A DNA stretch of 64,000 nucleotides from Artemisia argyi (taxonomy: Eukaryota > Streptophyta > Magnoliopsida > Asterales > Asteraceae), in the NCBI GenBank assembly GCA_030686995.1, contig CM060707.1:80560972-80624971 (forward strand). The letters run 5' to 3'. Each line of letters begins with the position of its first letter. Within the stretch, counting starts at the first letter, position 1. A program made the position numbers and the translations under genes. The notes beneath the pieces are model-generated. The model saw nothing but the letters and a program-made list of their open reading frames with translations, was not told the DNA's origin and ran no database searches. This document shows positions 46,696 to 56,877 of this stretch, one piece after another.

Positions 46696-47113
46696 GTATT
46701 CTTCTACTTGTTAGTTTATGTAATAGCTATCCTACTTGTAATCTTTATTATTGCTACTTGTATTGTTGTGTCTTGACACAACCATTGCTTTATTATGAAT
46801 GCTTCCTTTCAAACATGCTTAATTATATTCTTATCACCTTATAAATGTTTGCATGTATATACTTGTGCTTCTCATATTTTTATTTTGCAAAGCATTCCAT
46901 AGCTCGTTCTCTTGGTGCCCCCAAACGAGGGGGAGTACACATCAAGGGGAAGATATCTTCCCGTCAAATTTTCACGTTTGAAAATTGTCGGCATAACCTT
47001 TTTGATTCTACAAAAAGGGGGAGAAGTAAATATAAACTCACTAAAATACATGTTTAAAAACTAATTTTTGAGTTAATGAGTTTAAGTTTTGTAATCATCA
47101 AAAAGGGGGAGAT
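46696..47113 (+). other. TE-B 3' region before the 3' LTR
   Basis: Homologous to 32490-32885. It has the GGGAAGATATCTTCCC palindrome (46947-46962) and ends in the polypurine tract AAAAAGGGGGAGAT (47100-47113). The 70-codon frame at 46845 is not considered coding. Confidence 0.75.
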
Positions 47114-48384
47114 TGTTGATATAAATAATGTTTAAAAACGTCATTAATATTTCTCAATAAACCTATGTTTTCATAATCACAAAACTCAAATCAAATTAAG
47201 TCAAGATTAAGACGTAAACAAGTATTTAGTAACAAATATTTACCTCTACATCTAATATCACTTAAGGTATGCATAAACTAAGCTTCTTATGCATTACATG
47301 ATCAAAGGAAACCTTGTCTTAAGACATAACATTTTATAAAATGATATTAACATTTTATATATATTTGTAAATCATTTTTGGTATTGTTATATTAAACTAC
47401 AAAGATATGATTTCAAATTTCCAACCAAAAAGGGCAAATTTTATCCAGAAAAACTTTTCCAACGTTCACTAGGGCGGCCCCCTTAATTTTACTAGGCAGA
47501 CTCCTTAATCAATAAGGGGACCGCCCACTAATTAAGGGGACCGACATGCTCCAGAACAGTATTTTCTGGCCCTTTAAATACTGGATCATTCCACATATTT
47601 TTCTCACCTTTTTGCACTAAAAACTTTCTGATCCAACCTCCATTTCTATATCAAAAATCCTTTGATCATATAACTCATAAGTCTTTGTTTCCAAGTGATC
47701 CAAAGCTTCATCCACTCAAGTGCAAGAAGAAGAACACTCCTCTACATCCATCTAATTGTAGTAGTGTTGTGATTAGCTATTTTCATATTGTAGTAGTGTT
47801 AGATATTTGTAAAAGTGTTGTGTGAATTTGTTGATTATAGAAACTAGGTGTGTTGTAAAGTAGTTTAGTAGTTGTGACTTAGTTGTGCATAGAAGAAGGT
47901 GTGAAGTTGACAAGGTGTGAAGAAGGTGTGAAGTCTTGAAGAAGTTGTGAAGGTGTGAAGAAGGTGTGAAGTCTTGAAGAAGTTGTGAGATTGGTTCTAG
48001 CTACGATTAGAACTCGACATTTAGCTTAGTGTCGTTAACTCGTGTAAGCCAAGGTGTGTAAGGTTTCTCCACCATAAGGAGTTTGTTGACATAGTGAAGA
48101 AAACTCTTGAGTGTGGTACTCGGGGAGTGGAGTAGGGCAAGGAAGGTGTCCTTGTAGCCGAACCACTATAAATTCGCGTGTTGTGGTTTGTTCTTTCCAA
48201 CTCTATCTTTTCTTCATTCTATTTCAATACTTTCATTATTAGATTAGAATTGCTTATATTGGTTGTTACTTGAATTCACTTGAGATCGAATCGAAAGTTT
48301 TTAATAAGCTACAAAATATTTTGGTAATAAATTTAAAAAAGGACGTAAAACTATTCAACCCCCCCCCCCTTCTAGTTTTCCACA
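47114..48384 (+). repeat. TE-B 3' LTR
   Basis: 1271 bp, uninterrupted, with a degenerate inverted-repeat module (47471-47545) and an AAGGTGTGAAG word tract (about 47895-47990). It ends CTAGTTTTCCACA and is visibly more diverged from the 5' LTR than the LTR pairs of TE-C, TE-D and TE-E are from each other. Confidence 0.85.
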
Positions 48385-48726
48385 ACTTATTATACCGGGT
48401 CAATTTGACTTGTCTTTTATATCAAATATGTCGAATCAAGATAATTAGCTAAAATGCATACAACTTCCTTATCATTTTAACTAAAAGATTTTTTATTTAT
48501 TTATTTTATTTTATTGTAATTATAACTAACATACTAACTATAAAAGTACTTTGAAAAGTTGTCAAAAGAAGTATATGGGTCAATCCAACCTGTCCCACTT
48601 TGCTTCAACCCATACTAAAACATGATAGTTTAACCCATCTAGACATCCTTAGCATTCTTTTTTTCGGGGTAAAGGGTTGTCATCTCCTTACCAAATGATT
48701 GTATTGCATGCTGTTATGTTTCCCAG
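48385..48726 (+). other. Host intron sequence right of TE-B
   Basis: AT-rich, ending in the TTTCCCAG acceptor of exon 3. The last about 180 bp resemble 6440-6642. Confidence 0.6.
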
Positions 48727-48872
48727 CCTCTGATGATGGGCACAAGTCTGACAGATCAAGGCATCGTGCACTTAAACCAACAGGGTCAGCTCATAAGACT
48801 ATTAGTAGGTCTGTCTCTTGCGATTTACTGCTGAAGAGATCAGTTACAACTCGAGCTCGTCATGGGTCCATG
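48727..48872 (+). CDS. SAP30/AFR-like gene, exon 3
   Basis: Bounded by TTTCCCAG and a GTATGC donor, 146 nt. It encodes the basic/Ser-rich linker ASDDGHKSDRSRHRALKP...SRSVSCDLLLKRSV...RHGSM. Phase matches exon 2 (one base) and exon 4 (phase 0). This linker joins the N-terminal domain to the Sin3-binding domain. Confidence 0.75.
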
Positions 48873-48968
48873 GTATGCAAACTGTTGTCAAATAATTAGT
48901 ATTAATTATGAGCAATTGTTTTTGGGTTAGATCAAACTGAACTTTCTATTGACATTTATCATTTCCAG

Positions 48969-49031
48969 AAGGTTGATCTTGGCAAACTTGAGTTGACAGC
49001 CCTACGAAGATATTGGCGCCATTTTAACCTC
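48969..49031 (+). CDS. SAP30/AFR-like gene, exon 4 (Sin3-binding domain start)
   Basis: A 63-nt exon (21 codons) between ATTTCCAG and GTAAGT. It encodes KVDLGKLELTALRRYWRHFN plus L. The pattern VDL..L....LRRY.RHF.L is the hallmark of the SAP30 Sin3-binding domain, also present in animal SAP30. This is the strongest single piece of evidence for the gene's identity. Confidence 0.85.
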
Positions 49032-49117
49032 GTAAGTGTATTGATATAAAAAGCTTTTGAGTAAATAACTTGTGATTATATACACAATTTCATTTCAATC
49101 TTTTCCCATATTTTCAG

Positions 49118-49186
49118 ATGGATGGAAGTCCTAACCTATCCAGGGAGCAGCTTCTTGATATTGTTCAACAGCATTTTATGTTAGAG
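49118..49186 (+). CDS. SAP30/AFR-like gene, exon 5 (Sin3-binding domain, continued)
   Basis: A 69-nt exon (23 codons) between TTTTCAG and GTAGGC. It encodes MDGSPNLSREQLLDIVQQHF plus MLE, matching the family pattern NPS.EQL.D.VQ.HF. The last helix usually found after this point in plant members (a MDELQVI..F-like segment) does not follow in any frame I could see before the next candidate exon, so the domain may be truncated. Confidence 0.8.
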
Positions 49187-50932
49187 GTAGGCACAAACTT
49201 GTTTGTTTTGTTAAGTATTTCATATAACGACTTATAGTTCTCCTTAATTAGATCGACTTAGACTTAGGGGTGTTTGAATTTATGTTTAGGATTGATTAAT
49301 TGGTTCAGTGGGATGTGAGGTTTTAATAATCGGGTTTTGATGTTTGGATAAACAAATTTTGCTTTAGATAATCTTTTTTATAGGAAAAATAAACAGTTTT
49401 AGATCGGAAATAGTTTTTGTATCAAACTAGCACATGATCATTTAAAAAATGGTATTTGGCGGAACCATCTCAAGTTCGTGTACCTTTTTGGTACCGAGCC
49501 CCCCCCCCCCCCACCTAACAAGGAAGGCATATCCCAGTAAATTACCTATGCAACACTGGCTGACCAAGTTGGAGTCCGGATTCGAACCCCTGCCTTTAAG
49601 CTTTGACTTGGTCAACTGCGCGCTTTTGCGGTAGTTGGTGGCCAACTGCCCTTAAGCTAATTTTAGAGACTTATAATTCCATTTTACGTCTCCACGATTT
49701 CAGAAATGTCCTATTTTGATCATTATATCTATTTTTAAATAATCTGTATTTGCATGAACACATTCAAACTTCTTGTAAAATTTTCTACATACCCACAGAC
49801 CGTGCAGTAATCTTATACCCCCTAGATACACACCAATCTTGTGGGTGGCCAGGGATAGGTTCGAAAAGGGTCAAAACTGACATATCCTCAACAGTGCTGA
49901 TAGATTTATGTGGTCATGTATATTTTGAGAAGATGTTAATTTAGCAGTAGTGGTTATGTCTAAACAACCTGTATTTATATACACAAGTAGTGTATTTATA
50001 TTTTGAGAAGATGTTAATTTAGCAATAGTGGTTATGTGTAAACAACCTGTATTTATATACACAAGTAGTGTATGAAATTGGAGATAAATTTTGGCTTAGG
50101 GCTAGGAACCTTAATTTCGAATTTCGATTAGGAGTCCCCATTTCGGCTGTCATCAAAGAGCATGGAAAGATTGAAGAAAGTAACTAAAAGATCATATGAA
50201 ATCGAAGATAAATCAAATTAAAGTACCTGAATTAAAAAGAAATTGACTCAGAATGGCAGTAGTTAGATAGCCACCCTCGATCGTAGTAGAACCAACAGAG
50301 GTGAATACGTGGTTTATGTTTTTGTGAAAAGAAGAATGAAACTGGTTTCAAAATAGTGAAAGTGATAAAAGAGGGAAAAAAACACCGCCTATAAATTTTG
50401 GTAAATAGAAATAGAAACTGGGTTTTATGAAATGACCAATCTTCTAATCTTAATATTTTAGATCTTGGTGTAAATTTTCTTTAAAAGACCAGGTTTTTTC
50501 GTAACCGGTCTCTATTTAAGGATCTCTTTGACGTTTTGTGTAGTAGTGAGAAATTTTATGCCTATTTTTTATTGAATTTTATTTTGGTATTTAAAAGATT
50601 TATTTGAGTGGATTCAGTTTGAACTGACACAATTTTGGCATTTATTGCTATTCATGGATCAGGTAATGTTTCACGGGAAAATTTGACACTCAACCAGTGT
50701 TTCTTATACCATTGTGGCATGCCAGTTGTATAAAAACGGTAAGGCTTAGGCCATGTCAACAATTTTGCATAATTGGCACGCCCCACTAACATATGTAACT
50801 AGTAGTATAGACTGTAGGTATATATTTTTTAATAGTTACTTTTACTGTATAAACAAATAGCAACTTGAGTGGTTAAACGCCTTCAAAATGTTTGAATGGC
50901 TTCATGATCATACTTGTGTATATATGGTGCAG
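49187..50932 (+). other. Intron 5 of the SAP30-like gene
   Basis: Noncoding. It contains a C-run at 49499-49512, a possible tRNA-derived SINE fragment on the minus strand at about 49560-49660, and an 84-bp tandem duplication around 49915-50075 in which a TTTGAGAAGATGTTAATTTA phrase and an AACAACCTGTATTTATATAC phrase each appear twice. Nothing else is supported. Confidence 0.5.
49560..49660 (-). repeat. Possible tRNA-derived SINE fragment
   Basis: The minus strand contains GGGGTTCGAATCCGG, a good Pol III B box, about 50 bp after GCGCGCAGTTGACCAAGT, a weak A-box candidate. Boundaries and family are unknown. Confidence 0.35.
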
Positions 50933-51348
50933 AGTATAAGACGTCGTCAAAATTCTCAAAGTGAAAAGAAACTTGGAAAGTGTATAGTTTCATCTAATGG
51001 TTCAGCAATGCCATCAAAAGCTGTAAAAGAATTGAATGTAAAACACAAGAGAGAAGACAACATGGTAATATCAATTGCTTCTAGAAACTGCTCAGGTTTG
51101 AGGATGCAAAAGGGACTACACGTTCGTCTTCTTCTCAGTCTTTTCTTGAGTTAATTAACGTCCATTTTCTTAATTTCTCAGTTTAAAATCTGAGTAAAGA
51201 CATAAGTAATGCTTTCTTCCCACAATTTACGTAAGCTTGTGCATGCTCCATTTACATCCTATAGATGAGTATGTATGCTACAATCAGTATGAAGTACAAG
51301 CGCTATATCAGGAAAGCAACTCAGGAGAGGATTAAGAAACAAGTATGA
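50933..51348 (+). CDS. Possible exons 6 and 7 of the SAP30-like gene (divergent C-terminus)
   Basis: A phase-0 continuation is possible. Exon 6 (50933-51064, 44 codons, after GTGCAG and before ATG|GTAATA) encodes a basic tail beginning SIRRRQNSQSEKKLGK. Exon 7 (51265-51348, after CCTATAG) encodes MSMYATISMKYKRYIRKATQ and ends at TGA 51346-51348. Without splicing, exon 6 reads on to a stop at 51152-51154. Neither exon resembles the C-terminal helix I expect for the family, so this is either a lineage-specific tail, unrelated sequence, or decay after TE invasion. Exon boundaries are inferred from motifs and phase only. Confidence 0.35.
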
Positions 51349-51504
51349 AGTACTCCTAATTGGGACCAAAGAGCAGGATGCAAAGGACTAGCTTGTCTTC
51401 ATGAAGAATGATATATTTTACTTTTTGATATCATCTTCATGTTCAATGTAAACTTTAATTGATGAACTAATATTACTTCAATAATACTGTAATAAATTAA
51501 ATTA
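51349..51504 (+). other. 3' flank of the SAP30-like gene
   Basis: AT-rich, with a possible polyadenylation-type AATAATACTGTAATAAATTA near 51480-51499. It ends with the AATTA target duplication of TE-F (51500-51504). Confidence 0.45.
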
Positions 51505-51809
51505 TGTAGGATCGTGTTTTAGATTGATTATTGTGATTCGGGAGGTCTTGGATTATGAAAGAATAAGAACTCCATGGTTAGTGAAAGAGAGTAGAGAGAG
51601 AAGGGAAAAACTTTGTGTTTATTGATAATGAAAAGTAAAATACACAAATGAGTCTCACCCTCCTAGTGAAGTCTAGGAGGGCTTATATAGCATAACACAA
51701 ACATACTTTGCCAATATTACACGACAAGTCCTTGTGTTTAAGCTAAATAGGATAACTAGTGTAATCCCAATAATGTTGTCATATTTAACTGTTAGTAGCG
51801 ATCCCAACA
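51505..51809 (-). repeat. TE-F LTR, left copy (3' LTR)
   Basis: 305 bp, bounded by the AATTA duplication on the left. Confidence 0.85.
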
Positions 51810-54437
51810 ATCTTCCCCCAATGTGGCAACATAAGGGATTACTTACAACATTTCCTACAAGTACAAATAAAATTAAAGAAAGGTCTTCATAAGCTCTTCA
51901 AATGCTGAGGATGACTACAGTTGACACTCTTTGTCTTCATCTTGTACCTCGGCTTGAGAACATTATCTTCATTTGTAGGTAAATGATGTAATATGCATGA
52001 AATGGATTAACTTCCCCCCCCCCCCCCCCAATTCATTCTGCATGTCTTTAGCGGCTTTTTCGTACACTTTTTTTGGCAAAGTTTCTGAATCAGCTTCCCC
52101 CCAAACTGACAACCGTCTTCAGCAGATTCGAAACTTTGATGTAGTCCACATGTCTTCTAACTATTGAAGTTTTAAGTACGCATCAGAATTTGTAGATGAC
52201 ACCGTAAACCACACTAAGCAAATCTGACTAGTCACTTGATCACAATTATGCTCTATGCGGAAGCTCCGTTCGGGGGTAACATGCAAGAAATCAGCAAGTT
52301 CTTCTCACATATGCAGGCTACTTCACACTTCACAAACCGCAAGAGTTGAAACGATTACACCAAAATCACAAAACTGAACCACTGATCATCTCTGTGGACG
52401 TCTCTCCGGTAGTAATAAAATTGTAAGCTCGATCACGTGAGTCTATTATGCGTCCCTGATGTGCACATTTCTTCCCCCTAATTGCAGATCCTCGTGGAAA
52501 ATGAGTGTTTTCGCAAAGAAATCAAGAAAAGTCAAAGAAGCAAAAGAACACCCACTCTCTCTTCCCCCACGATGTCTTCTCAGAATCGGAAGCATACACA
52601 CTATGTTTATGATGGAAACGGAGGCAGCGTAACCCCATATGTCCAACTAACCGAGTATGTGTGAAGTATCATAAAATAGCCCGTGAGAATCAACTGCTGA
52701 TAAGCGTCTCTACTCTTTTATACTCCTCTCAATTAACTCTTCACCGACCCCATTATCATTCTGACGGCTTTTTGTAGTGACTACTGATCGAGAAAACTCA
52801 GTATGACGAACTTGAGACTGAAGTAAAATAACCCGGACTTGTGACTGAAACTTGCACTATTGTCTGACTAAGAACCAATACTGAGAATTTCAATAAAGGT
52901 AGAATCATATACCTATCCAACCATCTTTTGGTGACACTTGAGCACTACAACGTAACTCCTTTAAAGTGATAGCTATACACTGTGAGCACAACAACGTAAC
53001 TCCTTACATCAGGTATAACTAGACAACTCAAGTCTTGGTCATTTGTACGGATAAAAGCTCGAACAAGGATCTCGAAGAATCATGCATCCAACCAACTCCG
53101 ATATCTTCAAGATACTAAGTACACGCACCCGTGAAATTCCACTTCAACCTTAAATAAATAATAAATAATTAACGCCGTAGTCACATCTTGCGGCTACATG
53201 CCCAAAAAAAACTAGCCTTTTGACTATGTAAACAAACTTTGATAATGGTTCCCGATCTTGTCAAAAATGTATCCCCGTGAAAATTTATTATAACCAAAAT
53301 ACCACACTCAATCCGATAATAAAGCCAACAAAAATAGTTATCTTCCATAGTCTAATAAAATAATGATAGCACAAGCCCACTCGAAAGTAACATTTATAGT
53401 GCAAAATACGTTTACCATATAAGACCCATGTGATAGATACAACAACCCAATCCATCGGTTTGTGTATATATAAAAAGAAATCAGCCCAGCATCCTTTATT
53501 AGCCCAAAAAACTAATAATAAACCAAGTTAACAAAGCAAATGAAATGAAATATCTGGATCCAATGTATCAAACGCAATGCACATCCATTCAACAAAACCA
53601 AACCACACTTTATACCCTAATCACACGCACTATAAAAGACTACCAGCCCCAACTAATCTCACACTTTACCCTAATTTGGTTATCATAAAAAAAAATGCAG
53701 CCACAAACTATCAGCCCCCATCAATTATCTCTCCAAAGAAAAACGTATCTCACACAACCTCAAATAATCCGCCCCCTTCACTCCCTTTCCGGTCAAAATA
53801 TATTAGATCTCACACAACTAAACTCATCCTATAAAAAACGTAGCCTCATCTCAACCACCACTACCAAATCTTATACATACATCACCGATTAAATTCGAAA
53901 CACAAGCACTACAAGACTTCTCAGTTTGTCAAAACAAATCACAAATCACGACTCTCTTTGGTTATTTCTGTTATTAACGAACCACGAGACTTCTCATCAT
54001 CTCTTGTTCTTCGACTTCAAGATCTTTGAATAGGTCTCGGGTAGGTTTTAATTAATTTTTTACTTCAATTTCATCTTAACCGAAAGAAAGAGTGAATGAA
54101 ACAAGTAGTTTTGTTCATTCTTTATGATGTTCAGATATTGAAAGAAGCCAAGCTTCGAATAGATCGATGATGAGTTTTCCTTTTAATTTTGTTTCGTGTC
54201 TGTGGTGGACAAGGTGATGATTTTTAAGATAGATATGGTGTTGTTGATTGTTGAAGTTGGTGAAGGTGTTTAGGGTTAGATTGGATTTGGTTGTTGGTGG
54301 TTAACTATTAGTCATTAGAATCTGTTCTTCTTGTTTTTTTTTGTTAACTATTTCGTCTCATGAAGACAAACAAATCTGAGGTCAAACTTTCTTCATCTAT
54401 TTTTTTTTCTTTTATTTTCTTACTATTAAGATCACTT
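51810..54437 (-). other. TE-F interior, noncoding part
   Basis: On the plus strand it is A/C-rich (short Pro/His/Thr-rich frames at 53577-53892), on the minus strand G/T-rich. A C-run lies at 52014-52029. No frame on the element's own strand is long or family-like, so I call nothing coding. Confidence 0.5.
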
Positions 54438-54640
54438 TATGCATAAACTTATGCGTAACTAGATCTTATGCGTAAACATGATGTTGACTTTTGCGTAATG
54501 AGCCTTATGCGTAAGCTGGGTCTTTTGCATAAAACCCATCTTTTGCGTAATATTACGCGTAAGATGAGGGTTTTTCGCCTAAGATGAACCTTACGCATAA
54601 CTTTCCAAGTTATGCGTAGCAAATCTGAAGTGTTGCGTAA
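54438..54640. repeat. TTATGCGTAA word tract in TE-F
   Basis: About twelve variants of TTATGCGTAA or its near-complement TTACGCATAA within 200 bp, irregularly spaced (for example ACTTATGCGTAACTAG, TTTTGCGTAATG, ATTACGCGTAAG). On the element's strand it lies about 500-700 bp after the primer site. A second degenerate tract, of CTGACC/GACCATTT words, follows at 54657-54835. Confidence 0.7.
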
Positions 54641-55160
54641 AAAGAGGGTTTTGACCCTTTGACCACTTTCCGGGGTCCTTTTCTGACCAGATTCCGACTA
54701 TATTCCGACCACCTTTCTGACTAAGATTTAGACCATTTTTAGAACATGTATTTCTGACCCATATTCAGACCATGTATTTGCCATTCATTTGACCACTGTT
54801 TGCTTACATTTAGACCACAAAGTTTCACCAGGAAAATGATAAAAAAAAAAAAAAACCTTGTCACAAGAGTACAATGGCATATATGAAATATTTGAAATCG
54901 AGTGACATAAGAAACTGTTACAAAAGATATGTTAAAAAATGATATATTAAAGAGTTTTAGGGTTTTGACCATTTTGGATACCATAAAATGATATATTAAA
55001 CTGTTGACCACAATAGATCTAAAAAAATTTTGGTACGGATTTGAAATTGGTAAAGACAGCTTCAAAACAGTGATACGAATCCAAAAAAAAAATACACTTT
55101 TGACAAAGATAACACCACAATAAATCAATCAAAAACTAAAACCTAGGCTCTGATGTCACT

Positions 55161-55465
55161 TGTAGGATCGTGTTTTAGATTGATTATTGTGATTCGGGAG
55201 GTCTTGGATTATGAAAGAATAAAAACTCCATGGTTAGTGAAAGAGAGTAGAGAGAGAAGGGAAAAACTTTGTGTTTATTGATAATGAAAAGTAAAATACA
55301 CAAATGAGTCTCACCCTCCTAGTGAAGTCTAGGAGGGCTTATATAGCCTAACACAAACATACTTTGGCAATATTACACAACAAGTCCTTGTGTTTAAGCT
55401 AAATACGATAACTAGTGTAATCCCAATAATGTTGTCACATTTAACTGTTAGGAGCGATCCCAACA
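55161..55465 (-). repeat. TE-F LTR, right copy (5' LTR)
   Basis: 305 bp, followed by AATTA on the right. The primer site lies just to its left (about 55146-55160). Confidence 0.85.
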
Positions 55466-55470
55466 AATTA

Positions 55471-55900
55471 TATTGATTTGGGATGTTTTATGCAATATAA
55501 TAAATGTTGGATAACTTTCTAAGCTTATGTGACCCGTCGTAGCTACTATTTTTTAAATAAGCTGGGTTTGATTTCGCTTGCTACTTGACAGCAATTCGTA
55601 AATAGATATGTAAAATTTAGGACATAAGATGTTTAGTGTAAAACCAACAAAGCTAGGAGATCTACCGAATTAGTTTTTTTTATTGGTTGTAGTCTCATAT
55701 TTAAGATAGCATGAGGTACTTTTCTTGCTATTTGGAAAATCATCACACGTGACCGACTTGTTCAAGCATTTTAAAAAGCTACGACAACATATATTTTCAC
55801 CTGTGATCAATATTTTTCTCGAGCATATACTTTTTTTCTTCGGGTGTGAATAAATTTTCATCATTAGTGATTACACGTACATTTATACATGAGCGTATAC
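55471..55900. other. Intergenic AT-rich sequence
   Basis: No gene, repeat or transposon ends are recognised here. A 64-codon minus-strand frame (55670-55864) has no family resemblance and is not called. Confidence 0.4.
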
Positions 55901-56520
55901 GATTATTTAAGTTTTGTAAGAATATCTTCACACGTGAAAAATTATGAGCAAGGATTAAAGCTTTGATCTTACTAACATATTTTTTATACTAGAAGTGCAA
56001 AAATAGGAGATATAGATGTTTAATAGACGATTATTTAAGTTTTGTAAGAATATCTTCACATGTGAAAATTATGAGCAATGATTAAAGCTTTGATCTTACT
56101 AGCATATTTTTTATACTAGAAGTGTAAAAATAGGAGATATTGATCTTTAATAGACGATTATTTAAACTTTGTAAGTATATCTTCACATGTGAAAAATTAT
56201 GAGCAACGATTGAAGCTTTGATCTTACTAGCATATTTTTTATACTAGAAGTGCAAAAATAGGAGATATTGATGTTTAATAAACGATTATTAAGTTTTGTA
56301 AGAATATCTTCACATGTGAAAAATTATGAGCAAGGATTGAAGCTTTGACCTTACTATCATATTTTTTATAGTAAAAGTGCAAAATAGGAAATATTGATGT
56401 TTAATAGATGATTATTTAAATTTTGTAAGAATATCTTCACATGAAATTATGAGCAAGGATTGAAGCTTTGATTTTACTAACATATTTTTTATACTAGAAG
56501 TGCAAAAATAGGACATATAT
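55901..56520. repeat. 127-bp tandem repeat, five copies
   Basis: Units start at about 55901, 56029, 56156, 56284 and 56410, each with GATTATTTAAGTTTTGTAAG, a TCTTCACATGTGAAAAATTA dyad and AAGCTTTGATCTTACTA. Copies differ by single changes and small indels. The TTCACATGTGAA core is itself palindromic. Confidence 0.85.
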
Positions 56521-56556
56521 GGGAAATCTACCATCAACTAATTACGGAGTAAGTTT

Positions 56557-56652
56557 TTATACAAAGTCGAAAAATTCTTCAGTCTCCATACCAACTGCTG
56601 CATCAAGCTGAGACGTTGTGCCTCCTTTATTTTCCTGACCTCCTTGTTCAGC
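56557..56652 (-). CDS. Last exon of an unidentified host gene
   Basis: The minus strand reads from a TTTTGCAG acceptor into AEQGGQENKGGTTSQLDAAV, GMETEEFFDFV and a TAA stop (56557-56559), 32 codons. The preceding intron is about 225 bp. The upstream exon (56878-56946) ends phase 0 and joins in frame. I do not recognise the family; the Gln-rich and acidic end suggests an ordinary nuclear or RNA-related protein but does not establish function. It is a stub: the rest of the gene lies beyond TE-G, outside the window. Confidence 0.55.
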   Translation of the reverse strand, partial: AEQGGQENKGGTTSQLDAAVGMETEEFFDFV

Positions 56653-56714
56653 CTGCAAAAGTTCCAAAAAGTTTTAAATTAAAGTATTGTAAATGCCAAG
56701 TATATATCAAAGTG

Positions 56715-56780
56715 CTTGTAGGCTAGCGGTATCCGTTAGATGCTCCCCCAACTAAATGGTTGTGGGTTCAAATCAAACTA
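56715..56780 (+). repeat. tRNA-derived SINE-like fragment in the intron
   Basis: TAGGCTAGCGGT resembles a Pol III A box, and GTGGGTTCAAATC, about 45 bp later, a B box. The spacing suits a tRNA-derived SINE head. It lies antisense to the host gene. Ends and target duplications are not resolved. Confidence 0.45.
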
Positions 56781-56877
56781 CGCCTGGCCTGTAATGACCT
56801 TAACCTGTTTACCCAATCCGCCTATTTTACCACATATGAGAAACATAGATTCCTGTGAATCAAATAAGGGAACTAAC

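Larger units (their letters stand above)
7377..48384 (+). mobile_element. TE-B: recombinant SIRE-like Copia element with nested insertions
   Basis: The LTRs begin TGTTGATATAA and end TTTTCCACA. The 5' LTR (7377-7899 plus 18726-19465, 1263 bp) is split by TE-C; the 3' LTR is 47114-48384 (1271 bp). A tRNA-Met-type primer site follows the 5' LTR and a purine-rich AAAAAGGGGGAGAT precedes the 3' LTR. It encodes Gag but no protease, integrase, RT or RNase H. A truncated LTR at 32886-33262 separates two copies of an ORF A/ORF B cassette. The 5-bp flanks (AAAAA at 7372-7376, ACTTA at 48385-48389) do not match, which fits recombination between elements rather than one simple insertion. Confidence 0.8.
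7337..48726 (+). other. Giant TE-filled intron 2 of the SAP30-like gene
   Basis: The donor (7337) and acceptor (48725-48726) are phase-compatible, so the gene could in principle still be spliced across 41.4 kb. Of this, 7377-48384 is retrotransposon. Only about 40 bp at the left and 342 bp at the right are original intron. Splicing across the intron cannot be judged from sequence; strong splice sites and cryptic promoters inside the elements make truncation likely. Confidence 0.65.
51505..55465 (-). mobile_element. TE-F: small non-autonomous LTR retrotransposon
   Basis: LTRs are 305 bp (51505-51809 and 55161-55465), start TGTAGGATCG and end CCCAACA on the plus strand, and are flanked by perfect AATTA duplications (51500-51504, 55466-55470). 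On the minus strand the primer site AGTGACATCAGAGCC follows the 5' LTR and the purine tract ATTGGGGGAAGAT precedes the 3' LTR. About seven LTR differences in 305 bp make it older than TE-C, TE-D and TE-E. The 3.35-kb interior has no supported ORF. It carries short-word tracts at 54438-54640 and 54657-54835. Confidence 0.8.

Noticed and set aside
7372..48389. A target-site duplication for TE-B
   Set aside because: AAAAA and ACTTA do not match, even allowing a one-base shift at the right end, so I report the mismatch instead.
48270..48452. 60-codon frame across the end of the TE-B 3' LTR
   Set aside because: It spans the LTR end and host intron and is interrupted by a C-run of uncertain length; no coding support.
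53577..53892. Pro/His/Thr-rich frames inside TE-F
   Set aside because: They reflect A/C-rich composition on the non-element strand, overlap each other in different frames and lack homology.
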